64,000 nucleotides of DNA from Bosea sp. 124 (GTDB taxonomy: Bacteria; Pseudomonadota; Alphaproteobacteria; Rhizobiales; Beijerinckiaceae), in assembly GCF_003046175.1 (NCBI RefSeq), contig NZ_PZZM01000001.1, forward strand, positions 5,101,001-5,165,000. Direction: 5' to 3'. The first letter of the stretch is position 1, and every line of letters begins with the position of its first letter. This document shows, in pieces, positions 27,631 to 36,400 of the stretch. Both the position numbers and the translations under genes were made by a program. The notes under the pieces were generated by a model. That model saw only the letters and a program-made list of their open reading frames with translations, did no database searches and was not told the DNA's origin.

Positions 27631-28461
27631 ATGAGCACGATCACCACGAAGGATGGCACCGAGATCTTCTACAAGGACTGGGGCCCGAAGACTGCGCAGC
27701 CGATCGTCTTCCATCACGGCTGGCCGCTCAGCGCCGACGACTGGGACAACCAGATGCTCTATTTCCTCGACAAGGGCTTCCGGGTGATCGCGCATGACCG
27801 CCGTGGCCATGGCCGCTCGACCCAGACCGCGACCGGCAACGAGATGGACACCTATGCTGCCGACGTCGCCGAACTGGCCGCTGCGCTCGATCTGAAGAAC
27901 GCCATCCATATCGGCCATTCCACCGGCGGCGGCGAAGTTGCGCATTACGTCGCCCGCGCCGAGAAGGGCCGCGTCGCCAAGGCCGTGCTGATCGGTGCCG
28001 TGCCGCCGGTCATGGTCAAGTCGGAGAAGAACCCGGGTGGCCTGCCGATCGAGGTCTTCGACGGCTTCCGCGCCGCGCTCGTCGCCAACCGCGCGCAGTT
28101 CTATGTCGATGTCCCCGCCGGCCCGTTCTACGGCTACAACCGGGACGGCGCGAAGGTCTCGCAGGGCGTCATCGACAACTGGTGGCGGCAGGGCATGATG
28201 GGCGGCGCCAAGGCGCATTACGACTGCATCAAGGCCTTCTCGGAGACGGACTTCACCGAGGACCTGAAGGCGATCGACGTGCCGGTGCTGGTCATGCACG
28301 GCACGGACGACCAGATCGTCCCGATCGCCGACTCGGCGCTGCTCGCGATCAAGCTTTTGAAGAACGGCACGCTGAAGACCTATGAGGGTCTGCCGCACGG
28401 CATGTGCACGACGCATCCCGACGTCGTGAATCCGGATCTGCTCGCCTTCATCCAGGCGTGA
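27631..28461 (+). CDS. Alpha/beta hydrolase, non-heme chloroperoxidase/esterase-like
   Basis: A 276-residue alpha/beta-fold hydrolase. Nucleophile elbow GHSTGGGE, acid in GTDDQIVP (about 230) and His in GLPHGM (about 255) complete the triad. The oxyanion HHGWP motif is present near residue 33. It matches cofactor-free bromo/chloroperoxidases, which are esterases able to perhydrolyse. No signal peptide. It is divergent from the AraC regulator, which probably controls it. Confidence 0.88.
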   Translation: MSTITTKDGTEIFYKDWGPKTAQPIVFHHGWPLSADDWDNQMLYFLDKGFRVIAHDRRGHGRSTQTATGNEMDTYAADVAELAAALDLKNAIHIGHSTGGGEVAHYVARAEKGRVAKAVLIGAVPPVMVKSEKNPGGLPIEVFDGFRAALVANRAQFYVDVPAGPFYGYNRDGAKVSQGVIDNWWRQGMMGGAKAHYDCIKAFSETDFTEDLKAIDVPVLVMHGTDDQIVPIADSALLAIKLLKNGTLKTYEGLPHGMCTTHPDVVNPDLLAFIQA

Positions 28462-28537
28462 CATGCAGCGCCGGCCGGTCCGCCCGGCCCTATAAACGGC
28501 GCGAATAGACCGCGGGAATAAATGATAGCGCGGCAGC

Positions 28538-28570
28538 GGCCGGCCACCTCGTGGCCGGTCGTTTGTTTGC
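28538..28570 (+). terminator. Intrinsic terminator after the alpha/beta hydrolase gene
   Basis: GGCCGGCCAC, CTC, GTGGCCGGTC makes a 10-bp stem with a single G-T wobble and a three-base loop, followed by GTTTGTTTGC. It lies 76 bases after the hydrolase stop and ahead of the next gene. Confidence 0.55.
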
Positions 28571-28637
28571 TATCGTCCCGTCCGCGGGCGGGCAGATGTC
28601 ACTGCAACCGCTGCCGCTTCCGGACAGAGAAGAAGCC

Positions 28638-29513
28638 ATGACACCCGTCTTTCCGATGCGCATCGCCAACCCCGCCGATCCGGCGCCCGAATTTCCCTGG
28701 CCGGCCGGCAAGCGCTGCGCCGTCTTTCCCGCCTTCGACGTCGATGGCGAGACCGCCTGGCTGCAGCATGACGCGGCCAATACCGACCGGCTGGTGACGC
28801 TCTCCTTCGGCGGCTACGAGGAGCGTGTCGGCGTTCCCAAGATCCTCGAATACCTCCGCTCGGTCGAGGTCAAGGCGACCTTCTTCATCCCCGGCTGGGT
28901 CGTCGACGTGCATCCGAAGATGTGCGAGGCGATCGTCCGCGACGGGCATGAGGTCGGCCATCACGGCTACCTGCACAAGCGGCCGGACCCGGCCGATTTC
29001 GCCGAGGACAAGGAAGAGATCGACAAGGCGCTGGAGTCGCTGAAGCGCGTGCTCGGCGTCGTGCCGGTCGGCTACCGTGCACCGTCCGGCGAGAACTACG
29101 ATCAGTTGCTCGGCTATCTGCGCGAGCGCGGCATCGTCTATTCGTCGTCCTTCCGCGACGACATCCGGCCCTATCGCCACAAGCTGCGCGACGGCTCGAA
29201 GGGCCCGGTCGAACTGCCGGTCAACATGTCCTTCGACGACTGGCTCTACGGGCTGTCGCAGCGCTATAGCCCGCGCCCGATGTTCCCGAAGGAGCATGTG
29301 CTGTCGATCTGGAACGGCGAACTCGACCAGACCCGCGAATGGGGCGGCCTCGTCACCATGGTGATGCACCCCCAGGTGACCGGCCGGCCGATGCGGATCG
29401 GCATCCTGCGCGATTTCCTGGCGCGGGCGCGCGGCTTCGGCGACGTCTGGATCGCGACCGGCAAGGAGATCGCCGAGCACTTCCTCGCCCATGAAAAGGC
29501 GGCTGGCCTGTAG
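28638..29513 (+). CDS. Polysaccharide-deacetylase-fold hydrolase, cyclic imide hydrolase/PgdA-like
   Basis: A 291-residue protein of the branch that includes cyclic imide hydrolase and Helicobacter PgdA. Unlike the three PuuE-like genes here it keeps the metal site: Asp34/Asp36 (FDVDGE) and His109-x3-His113 in GHEVGHHGYLH. C-terminal MVMHPQVTGRP matches the family HPxVxxRP motif. The ATG at 28638 has AGAGAAGAAG upstream; earlier in-frame starts (28551, 28596) lack one. Likely reaction: hydrolysis of a cyclic imide or N-acyl group in the cytoplasm. Imide hydrolysis would fit the hydantoinase and amidohydrolase neighbours. Confidence 0.82.
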   Translation: MTPVFPMRIANPADPAPEFPWPAGKRCAVFPAFDVDGETAWLQHDAANTDRLVTLSFGGYEERVGVPKILEYLRSVEVKATFFIPGWVVDVHPKMCEAIVRDGHEVGHHGYLHKRPDPADFAEDKEEIDKALESLKRVLGVVPVGYRAPSGENYDQLLGYLRERGIVYSSSFRDDIRPYRHKLRDGSKGPVELPVNMSFDDWLYGLSQRYSPRPMFPKEHVLSIWNGELDQTREWGGLVTMVMHPQVTGRPMRIGILRDFLARARGFGDVWIATGKEIAEHFLAHEKAAGL

Positions 29514-29527
29514 AGGGGCAGCCCTCG

Positions 29528-29655
29528 CCTCAGCCCTCATCCTGAGGAGCCGCAGAACGCGGCGTCTCGAAGGATGCTCCAGATGGTTCCGGAGCCTCCT
29601 GAACATCCTTCGAGACGCAAGCCTCACGGCTTGCTCCTCAGGACGAGGGCTGAGG
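29528..29655. repeat. Large multi-arm palindromic repeat
   Basis: The outer arms 29528-29550 and 29633-29655 match at 22 of 23 positions. A perfect 14-bp inner arm joins 29563-29576 to 29604-29617. Small hairpins GCCGC/GCGGC (29549-29563) and GCAAGCC/GGCTTGC (29617-29634) complete a branched structure. It differs in sequence from the GTCAT/ATGAC repeats. It fills most of the 211-base gap before the amidohydrolase. Confidence 0.8.
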
Positions 29656-29724
29656 GTGATGGGTCGGCTCTCTCGCGACGGGCGCGAGGTCCAGAATACT
29701 GCAACAGAGCTATTGGATACGACC

Positions 29725-31119
29725 ATGGACCTGCTGATCACCGGCGCCACCATCGTCACCTGCGACGACGAGCGCCGCATCCTCGATGGTGCCGCCATCG
29801 CAATCTCGGGAGACCGGATCGCGGCTATCGGCGATGCGGCAACGCTGGAGCGCGACTATCCGGCGCATGAACGCATCGACGGGCGCGGGCTTGCGGTCCT
29901 GCCGGGCTTCATCAACGCGCACACCCATACCGTGCTGACGGCGCTGCGCGGAACGGTCGAGGATTGGGACGGCGAGATCATCTACCGCTACATGTCGCCG
30001 GTCTCCTACACGATGAGCGACCATGAGCGGGCGGTGATGGCGGCGCTCGGCTGCCTCGAGGCGATCCGCAGCGGCACGACGACGCTGGTCGACCCCTTCC
30101 GCCATGTCCCGTCCTATGCGGGCGCGATGGCCGATACGGGGATGCGGCTCTGGCTGTCGGAAAGCTGCGCCGATATCGATACGCGCAAGATCCGCTTCGG
30201 CGAATACGGCATCGACGAGGCTTTCGGCCGCGTCTTCCTGGAGCGAACGCAGGAGCTGATCGAGACCTGGCACGGCGCCCGCAACGGCCGCGTCAATTGC
30301 CAGGTCGCAGCGCATGCACCGGACAACTGCTCGCCGCCGATGCTGGGCAAGATCATGGACCTCGCGCAGCGCCACGGCCTGACGCGAACCTGCCACCTGG
30401 CCCAGAGCACCGGCGAGATCGCGGCGGTGAAGGCAGCGCATAACCTGACGCCGGCCGGTTATCTCGACCGCGAGGGCTTTCTCGGTCCGGACCTGACCTG
30501 CGCGCACTGGACCTTCTGCACGAAGGACGACATCGCGCTCCTGGCCGAGCGCGGCGTGCACATGGCGCACAACCCGGCCCCCTCCTCGCGCAAAGGTCCA
30601 CATCGCGTCCTGATCGGGCCGATCCGCGATGCCGGCGTCAACATCGCGCTCGGCACCGACAACATGACCGAAGACATGTTCCAGGCGATGAAGATCGGCA
30701 TGATCGTGCATCGCGCCGGATATGGCCGCGCGCAGGAGGGCGGCATCGATCCGCAGCCTCAGGCCGTGCTCGACATGGCGACGCGCAACGGCGCGCGCAC
30801 GCTCGGCGCCGGGACCGATATCGGCTCGCTTGCGCCCGGCATGAAGGCCGACATCACCCTGCTCGACTTGAACCAGCCGGCGATGCGCCCGATCCTGCGG
30901 CTGACATCGAACATCGTGAACTACGCGCATCCGGGCGTGGTTCATTCGGTCATCGTCGACGGCGATTTCGTGATGCGCGACCGCAAGGTGCTGACGATCG
31001 ACGAGCCGGCCCTGCTCGTCGAGGCGCAGGAGGTCACGGAGCGGGTCTGGCGCCGCATGGTCGAGGCCAATGCCGACATCGCCCCGCCGAAGGGCGAGAT
31101 GCCTTTCCTCGACGCCTGA
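29725..31119 (+). CDS. Amidohydrolase (TrzN/AtzA/MtaD-type superfamily)
   Basis: A 464-residue metal-dependent hydrolase. Metal ligands: His66 and His68 (NAHTHTV), His224 (CHLAQ), His261 (CAHWTF) and Asp312 (GTDN). The residue three after His224 is Gln227, where most relatives have a catalytic Glu; TrzN also has Gln there. Possible roles are deaminase or hydrolase on an N-heterocycle. The start at 29725 is chosen since upstream in-frame sequence is repeat DNA. It follows the imide-hydrolase-like gene and precedes a sigma-54 promoter. Confidence 0.87.
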   Translation: MDLLITGATIVTCDDERRILDGAAIAISGDRIAAIGDAATLERDYPAHERIDGRGLAVLPGFINAHTHTVLTALRGTVEDWDGEIIYRYMSPVSYTMSDHERAVMAALGCLEAIRSGTTTLVDPFRHVPSYAGAMADTGMRLWLSESCADIDTRKIRFGEYGIDEAFGRVFLERTQELIETWHGARNGRVNCQVAAHAPDNCSPPMLGKIMDLAQRHGLTRTCHLAQSTGEIAAVKAAHNLTPAGYLDREGFLGPDLTCAHWTFCTKDDIALLAERGVHMAHNPAPSSRKGPHRVLIGPIRDAGVNIALGTDNMTEDMFQAMKIGMIVHRAGYGRAQEGGIDPQPQAVLDMATRNGARTLGAGTDIGSLAPGMKADITLLDLNQPAMRPILRLTSNIVNYAHPGVVHSVIVDGDFVMRDRKVLTIDEPALLVEAQEVTERVWRRMVEANADIAPPKGEMPFLDA

Positions 31120-31168
31120 CGGACCACAGCGCGAGGTTTCCAGGATGACGCTTGCGCCCAGCATGGCG

Positions 31169-31185
31169 CTGGCACATGATTTGCT
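31169..31185 (+). promoter_or_regulatory. Sigma-54 (RpoN) promoter ahead of the LysR gene
   Basis: CTGGCACA, four bases, TTGCT matches the sigma-54 consensus with one mismatch. GG (31171-31172) and GC (31183-31184) are exactly 10 bases apart. The predicted start near 31196 falls inside the inverted repeat at 31191-31213, so a bound regulator could block it. The first gene is LysR at 31226, and the transcript could continue into the uptake and hydrolase genes beyond. Confidence 0.72.
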
Positions 31186-31190
31186 GGCGA

Positions 31191-31213
31191 AATAGAGTCG
31201 AGCCAACTCTATT
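31191..31213. promoter_or_regulatory. Inverted repeat, likely LysR operator
   Basis: AATAGAGT and ACTCTATT are a perfect 8-bp inverted repeat around seven bases. It includes a T-N11-A-like LysR core. It covers the predicted sigma-54 start and ends 12 bases before the LysR ATG, the expected place for autorepression. Confidence 0.65.
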
Positions 31214-31225
31214 CAGAGCCAGAAT

Positions 31226-32119
31226 ATGAACCTGCGCCAGATCGAGCTTCTGAGGGCGGTCGTCCGCTGCGAGACCACGGTCCGCGCAGCGCATGAGCTC
31301 GGCCTGTCGCAACCTGCGGTCAGCAATGCGATCAAGCATCTGGAGAGCCAGATCGGCTTCCCGCTGTTCGAGCGGGTCAACAACAGGCTGTTCCCGACGG
31401 CCGAGGCACGCGAGCTCTGCCTCGACTCCGATCCAATCTTCAACATGCACGCCGCCTTCGAAGCCAAGGTGCAGGATCTCAAGGAGAACCGCACCGGCCA
31501 TGTCCGCATCATCGCGACGCCGCCGCTCGGCTACAGCGTGATCCCGCTGGCGCTGCGCAACTTCCTCGCCAAACGCCCGAACACGCGGGTCTCCTTCGAC
31601 ATCCGCCGCTTCGAGAACGTCATCGAAAGCGTCGACAACGGGCTGGCGGAACTCGGCTTCGTGCTGGGCTTGAACGATTATCGCGGGCTGGAGGGCGAGT
31701 CCTTCTTCTCGGAGCGCATGGTCTGCGTGATGCGGCCGGATCATCCGCTGGCGGCCAGGGAGACGATCACACCCGACGATCTGCGATCGACCTCCTTCAT
31801 CGCGCTGGAGCGCGGCACGAAGATGGGCACGATCGTGCGACAGGCCTTCGCCGAGGTCGGCGTGCCGTTCCGCTCGGCGGTCGAGGTGCGCTATTGCAAC
31901 ACCGCCTGCATCCTCGCCGAGACCGGCGTCGGCGTCGCGGTGGTCGATCCGCTGTCGCCGCTCTCGGCCAAGAACCTCGCGGTCAGGCGCTTCGAGCCGG
32001 CTTCGCTGGTGTCGGCTTCGGTGGTGCGCTCGCGCAAGCGACCGCTGTCACGCGCGGCCGAGGCCTTCCTGCGCGAGGTGCGGATCATCGCCGGCAAAAC
32101 GGTGCCGCGCCTGTCGTGA
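31226..32119 (+). CDS. LysR-family transcriptional regulator
   Basis: A 297-residue regulator: N-terminal winged helix (about 1-60, MNLRQIELLRAVVRCETTVRAAHELGLSQPAVSNAIKHLE) and a periplasmic-binding-like effector domain (about 90-290). It lies directly upstream of, and on the same strand as, a binding-protein gene, which is less usual than the divergent layout. It probably senses the imported substrate and controls 32257 onward and its own promoter. Confidence 0.92.
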   Translation: MNLRQIELLRAVVRCETTVRAAHELGLSQPAVSNAIKHLESQIGFPLFERVNNRLFPTAEARELCLDSDPIFNMHAAFEAKVQDLKENRTGHVRIIATPPLGYSVIPLALRNFLAKRPNTRVSFDIRRFENVIESVDNGLAELGFVLGLNDYRGLEGESFFSERMVCVMRPDHPLAARETITPDDLRSTSFIALERGTKMGTIVRQAFAEVGVPFRSAVEVRYCNTACILAETGVGVAVVDPLSPLSAKNLAVRRFEPASLVSASVVRSRKRPLSRAAEAFLREVRIIAGKTVPRLS

Positions 32120-32256
32120 AGACCTGAGTATTCGCGCGGCGAATGCCACCCCCGGATTCTTCATAAGCCGGTCCATTGCCTTGTGGCCCGAGGCTGAACC
32201 AGTGTCTCGCCCGTCGAAACCTGACGCTGCGGCCTGAGTGCCGCCGGGGCCCCATT

Positions 32257-33834
32257 ATGCTGAATCGCCGCCATCTGCTCGCTGGAACCGCCGCCGCGCT
32301 GGTCTCACGCCCTGCGCTGGTGCGCGCCGCCACGGCGACGACGCTGCGCTTCGTCCCGGTGATCGACCTCGCCTTCCCGGACCCGATCTACGCCACCGCG
32401 CAGGTCTCGCGCACACACGGCTTCATGGTGTTCGACACCCTCTACGGCATGAACACGAAGCTCGAGATTTCGCCGCAGATGGTCGAGGGCCACAGCGTCG
32501 AGAACGACGGCAAGCTCTGGAACCTGACGCTGCGCGACGGCCTGCTCTGGCATGACGGCGAAAAGGTCACGGCGCGCGATTGCGTCGCCAGCATCCGGCG
32601 CTGGGCCAAGCGCGACGCGGCCGGCGACGCCCTGATGCAGGCGACCGACGAGCTCTCGGCGCCCGACGATCGCACCATCCGTTTTCGCCTGAAGGCGCCT
32701 TTCCCCTATCTGCCCTATGCGCTCGGCAAGGTCTCGGCGCCCGTCGCCTTCATGATGCCGGAGCGTCTCGCCAACACCGATCCGTTCAAGGTCATCCCCG
32801 AGGTGATCGGCTCCGGGCCGTTCCGCTTCAAGGCCGATGAGCGCGTGCCGGGCGCGCGCAACGTCTATGAGCGCTTCGAGGGCTACAAGCCGCGCGAGAG
32901 CGGCGCCACCGACTGGACGTCGGGCCCCAAGATCGTGAACTTCGACCGCGTCGAATGGACGACGATGCCGGACGCGGCGACCGGCACTTCGGCCGTTCAG
33001 GCCGGCGAGCAGGACTGGCAGGAGGCGATGCCGCACGACCTGCTGCCGCTGGTCCAGCGCAACAAGTCGGTGAAGACGGCGGTGCTCGATCCGCTCGGCT
33101 TCACCTGCCAGATGCGGGTCAACCACCTGCTGCCGCCCTTCAACAACCCGGCGATCCGCCGCGCCATGCTCGGTGCGATCGACCAGGAGGCCTTCATGAT
33201 CGCGGTGGCCGGCGACGACCCGGCCTTCCGCCACAGCCCGCTCGGCTATTTCACGCCGGGCACGCCGATGGGCAGCGAGGCCGGCCTCGACGTCTTCCGC
33301 GGCCCGCGCGACTACGACAAGGTCAAGCGCGAGTTGAAGGCGGCGGGCTATGCCGGCGAGAAGGTCGTGCTGCTGGTGCCCGCGGACTCGCTGGCGCAGA
33401 AGCCGCTCGGCGACATCGCGGCCGACGTGATGAAGCTGGCCGGCATGAATGTCGAATACACTGCGCTGGATTTCGGCTCGGTGCTGAAGCGCCGGACCAA
33501 CAAGGGCCCGTCCGACCAGGGCGGCTGGAACGCCTTTGTCGGCAACTGGCAGGGCATCGACTGGCTCAATCCGCTGGTCCATTCGACGCTGCGCGGCGAC
33601 GGCGCCTTCCCCGGCTGGGTGCAGAGCCCGAAGATCGAGGCGCTGCGCGCGCAGTGGCTGGCGACAGGCGATCTTGCGACACAGAAGCGCCTCTGCGACG
33701 AGATTCAGGCCACCGCCTTCGAGGAGGTGCCGTATTACCCGATCGGCCAGTACAAGCAGCCGACCCTGTTCCGCAGCGATCTCGCGGGCATGATGAGCGG
33801 CACGCCGGTTTTCTGGAACCTGAAGCGCGGCTGA
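32257..33834 (+). CDS. ABC transporter substrate-binding protein, dipeptide/oligopeptide type (SBP family 5)
   Basis: A 525-residue periplasmic binding protein with a Tat-type signal (LNRRHLLAG, cleavage near VRA-A at about residue 25). Family 5 features include WNLTLRDGLLWHDGEKVTARDCVASIRRW and VIGSGPFRFK. The ATG at 32257 is chosen because the signal peptide starts there. No permease or ATPase is adjacent; the nearest ones of the right type are at 39948-43660. It may share them, giving that importer two binding proteins. Confidence 0.9.
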   Translation: MLNRRHLLAGTAAALVSRPALVRAATATTLRFVPVIDLAFPDPIYATAQVSRTHGFMVFDTLYGMNTKLEISPQMVEGHSVENDGKLWNLTLRDGLLWHDGEKVTARDCVASIRRWAKRDAAGDALMQATDELSAPDDRTIRFRLKAPFPYLPYALGKVSAPVAFMMPERLANTDPFKVIPEVIGSGPFRFKADERVPGARNVYERFEGYKPRESGATDWTSGPKIVNFDRVEWTTMPDAATGTSAVQAGEQDWQEAMPHDLLPLVQRNKSVKTAVLDPLGFTCQMRVNHLLPPFNNPAIRRAMLGAIDQEAFMIAVAGDDPAFRHSPLGYFTPGTPMGSEAGLDVFRGPRDYDKVKRELKAAGYAGEKVVLLVPADSLAQKPLGDIAADVMKLAGMNVEYTALDFGSVLKRRTNKGPSDQGGWNAFVGNWQGIDWLNPLVHSTLRGDGAFPGWVQSPKIEALRAQWLATGDLATQKRLCDEIQATAFEEVPYYPIGQYKQPTLFRSDLAGMMSGTPVFWNLKRG

Positions 33835-33883
33835 TGGCGCGTCCGGCACGAACGACAACGAGAACCGACCAGGGACGCCCCGC

Positions 33884-34843
33884 ATGACGTTGACGACCGC
33901 TCCCAAGACCGGCCCCGCGACCTTCCTCTATTCGGAACTCGCGACCGATCTCGACACGCTGCAGGCCGATATCGCGTTCCTCGGCATCCCCTATGGCGAT
34001 GCCTACAGCTTCGCCGAGATCGTCAACGACCAGACCAACATGCCGGCGGCGATGCGCCGCGCCACTGACCGGATCGTCCGTTCGATCGAGCGCTACGATT
34101 TCGACCTGGGCGGGCCGCTCTACGACAACCGGCCGATCCGGACGGTCGATTGCGGCGATATCATCGGCGATTTCCGCGACCTCTCCGGCCATTATCGCAA
34201 GGCCGAGGCCGCGATCCGCAAGATCAGGGCGGCTGGCGCCATGCCGATCGTGCTCGGCGGCGACCATGGCGTGCCGATCCCGGTGCTGCGCGGCCTCGAC
34301 GGCGACGGCCCGATCACGCTGATCCAGGTCGACCAGCATCTCGACTGGCGCCAGGAGGTGAACGGCGTGACCACCGGCTTGTCCAGCCCGATCCGGCGCG
34401 CCTCCGAGATGGCGCATGTCGGCGAGATCTTCCAGATCGGGCTGCACGGAACCGGCAGCGCGCGGACCGAGGAGGTCGAGGCGGCACGCGCCTATGGCGC
34501 GCATCTGGTCTCCTCCTACGAGGTGCATGAGCACGGCATGCAAGCGGTGCTCGACCGCATTCCCGCCGGGGGCCGCTATTACCTGACCATCGATCTCGAC
34601 GGCATCGATCCCGCTATCGCACCCGGCGTCGCCGGCCCCTGCCCCGGCGGCCTGACCTTTCCGCAGGTCCGCACCCTGATCCACGGGCTCGTCGGCAAGG
34701 GCCGCGTGGTCGGCATGGACGTGGTCGAGATCACGCCGCGCAGCGACGTCAACCAGATCACCTGCATCACGGCCGGCCGCTTCATCGTCAACATGATCGG
34801 CGCGGCCGTCCGGGCGGGCTATTTCGAGAAGAGCGCTTCGTGA
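33884..34843 (+). CDS. Agmatinase/ureohydrolase-family protein
   Basis: A 319-residue manganese-type ureohydrolase fold that releases urea from a guanidino compound. The metal motifs are GGDHG (about 125), DQHLD (about 149) and DLDGIDP (about 242). The family norm is GGDHS and DAHxD, so two non-ligand positions differ. The substrate could be agmatine, guanidinobutyrate, guanidinopropionate or another guanidino acid. It overlaps the next gene (GTGA), pairing urea release with N-carbamoyl hydrolysis. Confidence 0.87.
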   Translation: MTLTTAPKTGPATFLYSELATDLDTLQADIAFLGIPYGDAYSFAEIVNDQTNMPAAMRRATDRIVRSIERYDFDLGGPLYDNRPIRTVDCGDIIGDFRDLSGHYRKAEAAIRKIRAAGAMPIVLGGDHGVPIPVLRGLDGDGPITLIQVDQHLDWRQEVNGVTTGLSSPIRRASEMAHVGEIFQIGLHGTGSARTEEVEAARAYGAHLVSSYEVHEHGMQAVLDRIPAGGRYYLTIDLDGIDPAIAPGVAGPCPGGLTFPQVRTLIHGLVGKGRVVGMDVVEITPRSDVNQITCITAGRFIVNMIGAAVRAGYFEKSAS

Positions 34844-36156
34844 CCATGCTGGCCGCTCAGGCAACGATCGCAGGACGGATTACGCCGGACGCCATCCGCG
34901 CCGCCGTGGCAGCTCAGCGCGGCATGGCCGAACGACTGTTTTCGACCCTGGCCGCAGGCAGCCAGGGTCATCCCGGCATCATGCGCGACACCTACGGCGC
35001 GGGCGAGAATTTCGGCCACAAGGTGATGGTCGAGGAGGCCGCCGCCGCAGGGCTGGTGGTCGCGACGGATGCCGCCGCCAACACCTATGCGACCTGGCGC
35101 GGGGCGGAAGCTGATGCGCCTGCGATCCTGATGGGCTCGCATCTCGACAGCGTGCCGCATGGCGGCAATTTCGACGGCGCGGCCGGCGTCGTCGCCGGGC
35201 TGGTCACCATCGCGGCGCTGCGTGAACTCGGCATGCAGCCACGCCGCGACGTCACCGTGATGGGCGTACGGGCCGAGGAGAGCGTCTGGTTCCAGGTCTC
35301 CTATATCGGCAGCCGTTCCGCGCTCGGCACGCTCCCCGATGGAGCTCTGGATGCCACGCGCATCGACACCGGGCGCCGCCTCTCCGAGCATATGCGCGAT
35401 TGCGGCGGCGACCCCGAGGCGCTGCGCAGGGGCGTGCGCGCCCTCGACCCGAAGCGGATCCGGGCCTTCCTCGAGGTTCATATCGAGCAGGCACCGAGCC
35501 TGTTCGAGGCCGGCTTCCCGATTGCGATCTGTACCGGCATTCCGGGCAATTTCCGCTATCCCAACGCCCGCATCGTCGGGCGGCACGACCATGTCGGCAC
35601 GCCGCGCCGCTTCCGTCGCGACGCGGCGATGGCGGGCATGGCGCTCGCCCATGCGCTCGACGAGATCTGGGCCGCGCATGAGGCTGCCGGCACGCAGATC
35701 GCCATCACCTTCGGGCGCTTCCACACCGACGCCGCGATGCATGGCCTGACGACGGTGCCGGGCGATTTCCATTTCAGCCTCGATGTGCGGGCCTATGACG
35801 AGGCGGTGCTCGCCGGGCTGGAGGCGCAGATGCACAAGGCGATCGGCCGGATCGAGGCCGAGCGCAACGTCAGGTTCGAACTGGGGCAGCGCGCCTCCGC
35901 CGCCGTCGGCCCGGTCGATGCCGGCATCCGAACGGCCTTGACGGACGCGGCCGCGAACCTCGGAATCCCCGCGATGCCGCTCGGCAGCCCGGCCTCGCAT
36001 GATTCAGCCGCCTTCGCGGCGGCGGGCGTGCCGGTCGCCATGCTCTTCGTGCGCAACGAACATGGCAGCCATAATCCCAAGGAGGCGATGGAGATCGACG
36101 ATTTCATGGCCGCCGCGACCGTGCTGGCCCTTTGGGTCGCAGAGAACGCCGGTTGA
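34840..36156 (+). CDS. M20-family Zn hydrolase, N-carbamoyl-amino-acid hydrolase/allantoate amidohydrolase type
   Basis: A 438-residue binuclear-zinc amidohydrolase. Metal and catalytic motifs: GSHLDSVPHGGNFDGAAG (His, Asp), RAEESVWF (Glu pair), HIEQ and the C-terminal SHDSAAF. The dimerisation lid domain lies between about 215 and 330. These enzymes cut ureido groups from N-carbamoyl amino acids, allantoate or ureidoglycine. The GTG at 34840 overlaps the ureohydrolase stop; an ATG at 34846 is equally plausible. This step would follow ring opening by hydantoinase or PuuE-like enzymes encoded nearby. Confidence 0.88.
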   Translation: MTMLAAQATIAGRITPDAIRAAVAAQRGMAERLFSTLAAGSQGHPGIMRDTYGAGENFGHKVMVEEAAAAGLVVATDAAANTYATWRGAEADAPAILMGSHLDSVPHGGNFDGAAGVVAGLVTIAALRELGMQPRRDVTVMGVRAEESVWFQVSYIGSRSALGTLPDGALDATRIDTGRRLSEHMRDCGGDPEALRRGVRALDPKRIRAFLEVHIEQAPSLFEAGFPIAICTGIPGNFRYPNARIVGRHDHVGTPRRFRRDAAMAGMALAHALDEIWAAHEAAGTQIAITFGRFHTDAAMHGLTTVPGDFHFSLDVRAYDEAVLAGLEAQMHKAIGRIEAERNVRFELGQRASAAVGPVDAGIRTALTDAAANLGIPAMPLGSPASHDSAAFAAAGVPVAMLFVRNEHGSHNPKEAMEIDDFMAAATVLALWVAENAG

Positions 36157-36400
36157 GCGCGAGAGCCCGCGCCGCTTTGCGCCGGCCTCCGGGCTGCAGG
36201 CCTATAAGCTGAACGAATAATGGCGGCCGGATTTTAATTCGATCACCGGGCGGCTTCTGGCTAGCCTTCCCCGGTGTTCCACGGTTGCCCCTGCCGTGCC
36301 GGCGCGATGCCGGCGAGACGACAGGTGCCATTCTTGCATTGCGAACACGGCCTGAAGCGCCTCCTCGCCTGACGTCCGAGGCGCGACCTGCGGAGACAGA
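36157..36400. other. 244-base gap ahead of the triple-RidA gene
   Basis: No gene is visible. It contains a possible sigma-54 site (36324-36338). I looked for a known riboswitch, including the guanidine classes expected beside a ureohydrolase, and saw no convincing match. Confidence 0.5.
36324..36338 (+). promoter_or_regulatory. Weak sigma-54-like promoter
   Basis: GG (36324-36325), 10 bases, GC (36336-36337), with a perfect TTGCA -12 element but a poor -24 element (AGGTGCC). It lies 63 bases before the triple-RidA start. Weaker than the other three sites. Confidence 0.35.

Noticed and set aside
28555..28575. Sigma-54-like GG-N10-GC (CGGTCG ... TTGCT) before the imide-hydrolase-like gene
   Set aside because: The -24 element matches only at GG, and the sequence is part of the terminator and its T-rich tail.
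28638..29513. Classical secreted polysaccharide deacetylase acting on cell wall
   Set aside because: No signal peptide or membrane anchor, and motifs fit the cyclic-imide-hydrolase branch.
36157..36400. Possible guanidine or other riboswitch before the triple-RidA gene
   Set aside because: None of the conserved sequence blocks of known classes could be recognised.
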